DNA of 9,224 nt from Bacillota bacterium (GTDB lineage Bacteria > Bacillota_G > Limnochordia > DTU010): contig JAAZLQ010000180.1 in NCBI GenBank assembly GCA_012799255.1, positions 1 through 9,224 on the forward strand. The letters are read 5' to 3'. Shown here piece by piece: positions 6,472 to 9,224 of the stretch (position 1 is the first letter of the stretch; each line of letters starts with the position of its first letter). Position numbers and translations under genes: made by a program. Below the pieces are notes generated by a model, which saw only the letters and a list, made by a program, of their open reading frames with translations, did no database searches and was not told where the DNA came from.

Positions 6472-6498
6472 ATCACCGCCGGCTTAGCCGGCGGTGAT
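6472..6498. repeat. Perfect 12-bp GC-rich hairpin with TTA loop
   Basis: ATCACCGCCGGC (6472-6483) and GCCGGCGGTGAT (6487-6498) are exact reverse complements separated by TTA. The element is far more GC-rich than its AT-rich surroundings. A T-run occurs only about 15 nt downstream (6513-6518), so it is not a standard terminator. It resembles the small dispersed palindromic (REP-like) elements of many bacteria, but only one copy lies in this window. Confidence 0.75.
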
Positions 6499-6735
6499 AA
6501 TTTAAAGCTTGATTTTTTATTATTTCAGGAATACGATTACTTAGTTGGAAATTGCGCTCTCAGAAGGCCATTAGCGCGCCGCCTAATGTCCACCGGACTT
6601 TTTAGAGCAAGGAGGTGGCTTTCGGTCGCCGTGATTTCCATTTTTAAAAACTTGAACGGAAAACCAAATTTCTTTTTGTAAATATTGATTTTGGAAAATA
6701 ATTTGATTATTTATAACGGAGCTAAGTGATCGATT

Positions 6736-9087
6736 ATGAAACGAATGTTGAGTGCTCTTCTGGCATTCTTCCTTATTTTGGCAATACTTGCCGCATCAGT
6801 CACCGTACTGGCCATAGATTATTACACAGTTACCGTCACAGGTGGTAGTGGGAGCGGGCAATATGCCGAAGGTGAGACTGTCACCGTTACAGCAGATGGG
6901 CAGATGAACTATCTATCCGTTATTTGGCCCCGCGTATCAGGGGTAAGCTATACCAATAGCACCTATAGGAACATGACTAATAGAACATTTCTCATGCCCG
7001 CACATGATGTGGATATCCACCTCATGTATTATCCCAGTGCTGAAACGGCAGATTTAAAAGAAGAAGTCGCCAGTATCGCCAGGTCTGTGATTGGCAGAAA
7101 TTATGTCCATGGTATGGGCGGTCCGAGAGACTTTGACAATCTGGGACTTCTGTTCTACTGTCATAGAATGGCGGGTATTATAATCCCGAGACTTCCGTCT
7201 GAAATGTATCCTAAGCTCATAAGCAACGGTTTCTATACAGAATACGAAACAATATCCTATCTGGCGGAAAATGGCGTTTTCCGGCATCAACCGGAGCCGG
7301 GCGATATTGTTGTACTGTATAAGACACAGGGGGACTACGAAAAAGCGGTCAATGGCCAGGAGTTAATTTCCGATTCTTTAAATCCCAATAAATCAAATCC
7401 TAATGTTTCTGCTTATTTTTCCATCTACACTGGACGATCCGATGGAACGGATAAGGTTATTACCATATTTGACAATTCCGCCCCTGTGACAGAGTATTCT
7501 GTGGGTGATCTCGGCAGCTATGGCTACGGTGTTGGCGTATTCCACATTGGAATTAGTCAGGATTCCTCTAAATTCAACAAGAGTGAAACCTACAATGGTT
7601 TACCTGTAAATTTTGAAGTGGCAAAGCCTGGAGGCGTCACCTCCATCACATACGAGTACGAGGGCAAGGGTGATACGGTTTACGCCAAGTCCGAGACTGC
7701 CCCCGCCAATGTGGGCACCTATACCGTCACGATAACCTTTGCCATGGTCGATGGCTGCAGCCAAATCGCTCCTATCAGCGCAACGCTGACCACATCAGCA
7801 CGTCCTGTGACCATCAGCCCAAATGAACAGACAATTAATTACGGAGATACAATCTCTCAATCAGAATTTACAGCTTCCGGTTTAGCAGAGGGGCACAGTG
7901 CTACCGTTACCCTGACTTCCAGCACCAACGAGATCACGACGGATGGCACCATCACCGCCGGCGATGCCAAGATTTTCGCTGACGATTTGGATGTGACGGC
8001 TAACTATGAAATTTCATACGGTCCTGCCGCTAAGCTGACCGTGTCAGCACGTCCAGTGACTATCAGTCCAAAAGAACAGACAATTAATTATGGAGATACA
8101 ATCTCTCAAACAGAATTTACAGTTTCCGGTTTAGCAGAGGGGCACAGAGCTACCGTTACCCTGATACCCAGCACCAACGAGATCACGACGGATGGCGCTA
8201 TCACCGCCGGCGATGCCAAGATTTTCGCTGACGATTTGGATGTGACGGCCAAATATGAGATTTCATACGGCAGTGCCGCTAAGCTGACAATCCAGTCCAA
8301 CACCTCTACTCCGACAGAAACTGATCCGCCCGAGACTTCCCCGACAGAAACTGATCCGCCCGAGACTCCCCCGACAGAAACTGATCCGCCCGAGACTGAT
8401 CCGACAGAGACTGGCCAGACAGAGGGTGATCCGACCGAAATTGCTCCGACCAAGACCGACCCGACCGGGCATGACCCAACCAAAACTACCCCGACCGAAA
8501 CTGATCCGCCCGAGACAGATCCGACAGAGACTGCCCCGACAGAGACTGATCCGTCCGGAAATGACCTGACCGAGACCGACCCGACCGGAACTAATCAGAA
8601 CGAATCTGGTGAAAACAAAATGACTCAACAGTCCACGGTATGGACCAAGGGTTCAAACGAGCCTGCCAGTTTCACTTCAGATGCCGATTTTGCAGACTTC
8701 TTATATGTCAAGGTAGATGGAGCAATAGTAGATAAATCCAACTATGATGCACAAGAAGGTTCGATTATTATTACTTTCAAACCTGCATTTCTTGAGGCTC
8801 TGTCTGCGGGTCATCACTCAGTAGAAATAGTATCTACTTCAGGTTCTGCCTATGGCAATATAGACATCAAAGCAAAATCGGTTAAGGAGACTGAACCGGA
8901 AACTCAACCGGGTGATACTATACCACCAAGCTTGACTGACCCGAGCGGAACTGAACAAGATAATCAATCAGTCGATACTACACCGAAAACAGGAGAGAGT
9001 AGCGGATATTATGCATGGCTGGCGCTGGTACTTTTATCTGCAGGCGGACTAATTTTCATAGTACGCAGGATACGATTTTCGCAATAG
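6736..9087 (+). CDS. Sortase-anchored multidomain surface protein with inactive NlpC/P60-like domain
   Basis: This 783-residue cell-wall protein has, in order: a signal peptide (1-26, cleaved near VLA); a bacterial InlB B-repeat-like domain (28-98, ending FLMPAHDVDIHL); and an NlpC/P60-like domain (about 105-275) with YVHGMGGPRDFDNLGLLFY, the PRLPSEMYP loop and EPGDIVVLY. An Ig-like YDG/MBG-type domain follows (about 280-352), then two 83-residue MBG-type repeats (starting at 354 and 437), ten 10-residue Pro/Thr/Glu/Asp-rich repeats (527-626) and an X2-like strand domain (635-712). The C-terminus carries the sortase signal TPKTGE (749-754), a hydrophobic span (758-776) and an RRIR tail. In the NlpC/P60 signature the catalytic Cys of FDCSG is Asn (N135), and the His of HVGIY-G appears as Tyr (Y227), so wall-hydrolase activity is unlikely. 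A stop codon (6727) directly precedes the ATG in frame, fixing the start. CGGAG at 6717-6721 is the only Shine-Dalgarno and is rather far (14 nt). The likely role is wall or host-surface binding. Confidence 0.85.
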   Translation: MKRMLSALLAFFLILAILAASVTVLAIDYYTVTVTGGSGSGQYAEGETVTVTADGQMNYLSVIWPRVSGVSYTNSTYRNMTNRTFLMPAHDVDIHLMYYPSAETADLKEEVASIARSVIGRNYVHGMGGPRDFDNLGLLFYCHRMAGIIIPRLPSEMYPKLISNGFYTEYETISYLAENGVFRHQPEPGDIVVLYKTQGDYEKAVNGQELISDSLNPNKSNPNVSAYFSIYTGRSDGTDKVITIFDNSAPVTEYSVGDLGSYGYGVGVFHIGISQDSSKFNKSETYNGLPVNFEVAKPGGVTSITYEYEGKGDTVYAKSETAPANVGTYTVTITFAMVDGCSQIAPISATLTTSARPVTISPNEQTINYGDTISQSEFTASGLAEGHSATVTLTSSTNEITTDGTITAGDAKIFADDLDVTANYEISYGPAAKLTVSARPVTISPKEQTINYGDTISQTEFTVSGLAEGHRATVTLIPSTNEITTDGAITAGDAKIFADDLDVTAKYEISYGSAAKLTIQSNTSTPTETDPPETSPTETDPPETPPTETDPPETDPTETGQTEGDPTEIAPTKTDPTGHDPTKTTPTETDPPETDPTETAPTETDPSGNDLTETDPTGTNQNESGENKMTQQSTVWTKGSNEPASFTSDADFADFLYVKVDGAIVDKSNYDAQEGSIIITFKPAFLEALSAGHHSVEIVSTSGSAYGNIDIKAKSVKETEPETQPGDTIPPSLTDPSGTEQDNQSVDTTPKTGESSGYYAWLALVLLSAGGLIFIVRRIRFSQ
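7795..8292 (+). repeat. Two-copy 249-bp tandem repeat encoding MBG-type domains
   Basis: The units at 7795-8043 and 8044-8292 share most of their bases, including an identical GAACAGACAATTAATTA and CACCGCCGGCGATGCCAAGA. Each encodes one 83-residue domain beginning SARPVTISP and ending near YEISYG-AAKLT. The period is a multiple of three, so copy-number change would keep the frame. Their high DNA similarity points to a recent duplication. Confidence 0.9.
8311..8610 (+). repeat. Ten 30-bp repeats encoding a Pro/Thr/Asp/Glu stalk
   Basis: Ten consecutive 30-bp units each start CCGACAG, CCGACCG or, once, CCGTCCG. The first three and the seventh encode PTETDPPET plus one variable residue, and the third differs from the first two only at its end. 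Later units are more diverged (for example PTEIAPTKTD and PTGHDPTKTT). The product is an acidic, proline-rich extended stalk between the MBG-type repeats and the C-terminal domain, typical of wall-spanning spacers, and can expand or contract in frame. Confidence 0.92.
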
Positions 9088-9129
9088 AGAGATAAGACTC
9101 TAAGCCGGCTGTGTAGAGAAGTAACTGAT

Positions 9130-9171
9130 AAAGGGGAGCTGAATCAACAATTTGCTCCCCTTTCAATTTTT
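9130..9171 (+). terminator. Rho-independent terminator after the surface protein gene
   Basis: AAAGGGGAGC (9130-9139) pairs perfectly with GCTCCCCTTT (9154-9163) across a 14-nt loop, followed by CAATTTTT (9164-9171). It lies 42 nt after the stop. The T-tract is displaced by three bases, but the 10-bp GC-rich stem is strong. The remaining bases to 9224 show nothing recognisable. Confidence 0.8.
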
Positions 9172-9224
9172 GTACCCAAGTCATACGTTATAGTATATTG
9201 TATTCGTTTTGCCGTAGTACGATG

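Larger units (their letters stand above)
6353..6735. other. Gene-poor interval rich in hairpins upstream of the surface protein
   Basis: No gene is supported in these 383 bases. A TTG-started 108-codon frame (6355-6681) has no ribosome binding site and reads through obvious hairpins. Besides the terminator candidate and the 12-bp hairpin listed separately, CATTAG (6569-6574) pairs with CTAATG (6583-6588). GGTGGC (6614-6619) pairs with GTCGCC (6625-6630), directly overlapping AAGGAGGTGG, which itself looks like a ribosome binding site with no ATG after it. The last 60 bases are very AT-rich and presumably hold the promoter of the next gene, but no well-spaced -35/-10 pair stands out. Confidence 0.5.

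Noticed and set aside
6355..6681. 108-codon TTG-started + strand open frame
   Set aside because: The start lies just after the protease stop without a ribosome binding site, and the frame reads through several hairpins.
7795..8610. CRISPR array
   Set aside because: The repeats are directly abutting coding repeats in one reading frame with no unique spacers.
8106..8628. Two overlapping minus-strand open frames of 121-125 codons
   Set aside because: They are artefacts of the 30-bp stalk repeats and the MBG-type repeat read in reverse; their low-complexity products are not plausible genes.

Overview
The window looks like chromosomal DNA of a low-to-moderate GC Gram-positive bacterium, most likely a gut-type Clostridia (Oscillospiraceae/Lachnospiraceae-like). 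The evidence is a Firmicutes-style 5S rRNA followed by a CCA-encoding tRNA-Asn, strong GGAGG ribosome binding sites, a clostridial-style ECF sigma/anti-sigma pair, and a sortase-anchored protein with a TPKTG signal and MBG-type repeats. All supported genes are on the + strand. No CRISPR array, intact transposase or complete mobile element is visible.

Layout. Positions 6-244 hold the tail of an rRNA operon: 5S rRNA, tRNA-Asn and a rho-independent terminator. Positions 358-2405 hold a translationally coupled two-gene operon, an ECF-type sigma factor followed by a membrane-anchored anti-sigma factor with a large outer domain that looks propeller-like. Positions 2406-2830 contain gene debris: an unassigned start-less reading frame and the N-terminal stub of a GNAT acetyltransferase broken by a one-base slip in a T-run. 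The GNAT similarity stops just before the promoter of an AbrB-type antitoxin / PIN-domain toxin pair (2913-3586), whose leader carries an inverted repeat that could be its operator. A 16-bp perfect palindrome lies ahead of a conspicuously AT-rich amidohydrolase-2 gene (3874-4719). After about 420 bp of mostly featureless DNA with a 16-bp tandem duplication comes a CPBP-family intramembrane protease with a long hydrophilic N-terminus (5144-6352). A second gene-poor gap (6353-6735) has several hairpins, including a 12-bp perfect GC-rich one. The window ends with a 783-residue cell-wall-anchored protein (6736-9087) and its terminator.

How the parts relate. The sigma/anti-sigma pair and the toxin/antitoxin pair are each clear functional units with 4-bp ATGA overlaps. 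The other genes appear to be single transcription units. The sigma factor, CPBP protease and surface protein all fit an envelope-sensing theme, but nothing in the sequence directly links them. The most unusual item is the surface protein: its NlpC/P60-like domain keeps the fold signature but has Asn where the catalytic Cys should be and apparently Tyr where the catalytic His should be, so it is probably a wall-binding pseudoenzyme. The mixed base composition, broken genes and TA module suggest an accessory-gene insertion zone next to an rRNA operon. No wholly new system is demonstrated.
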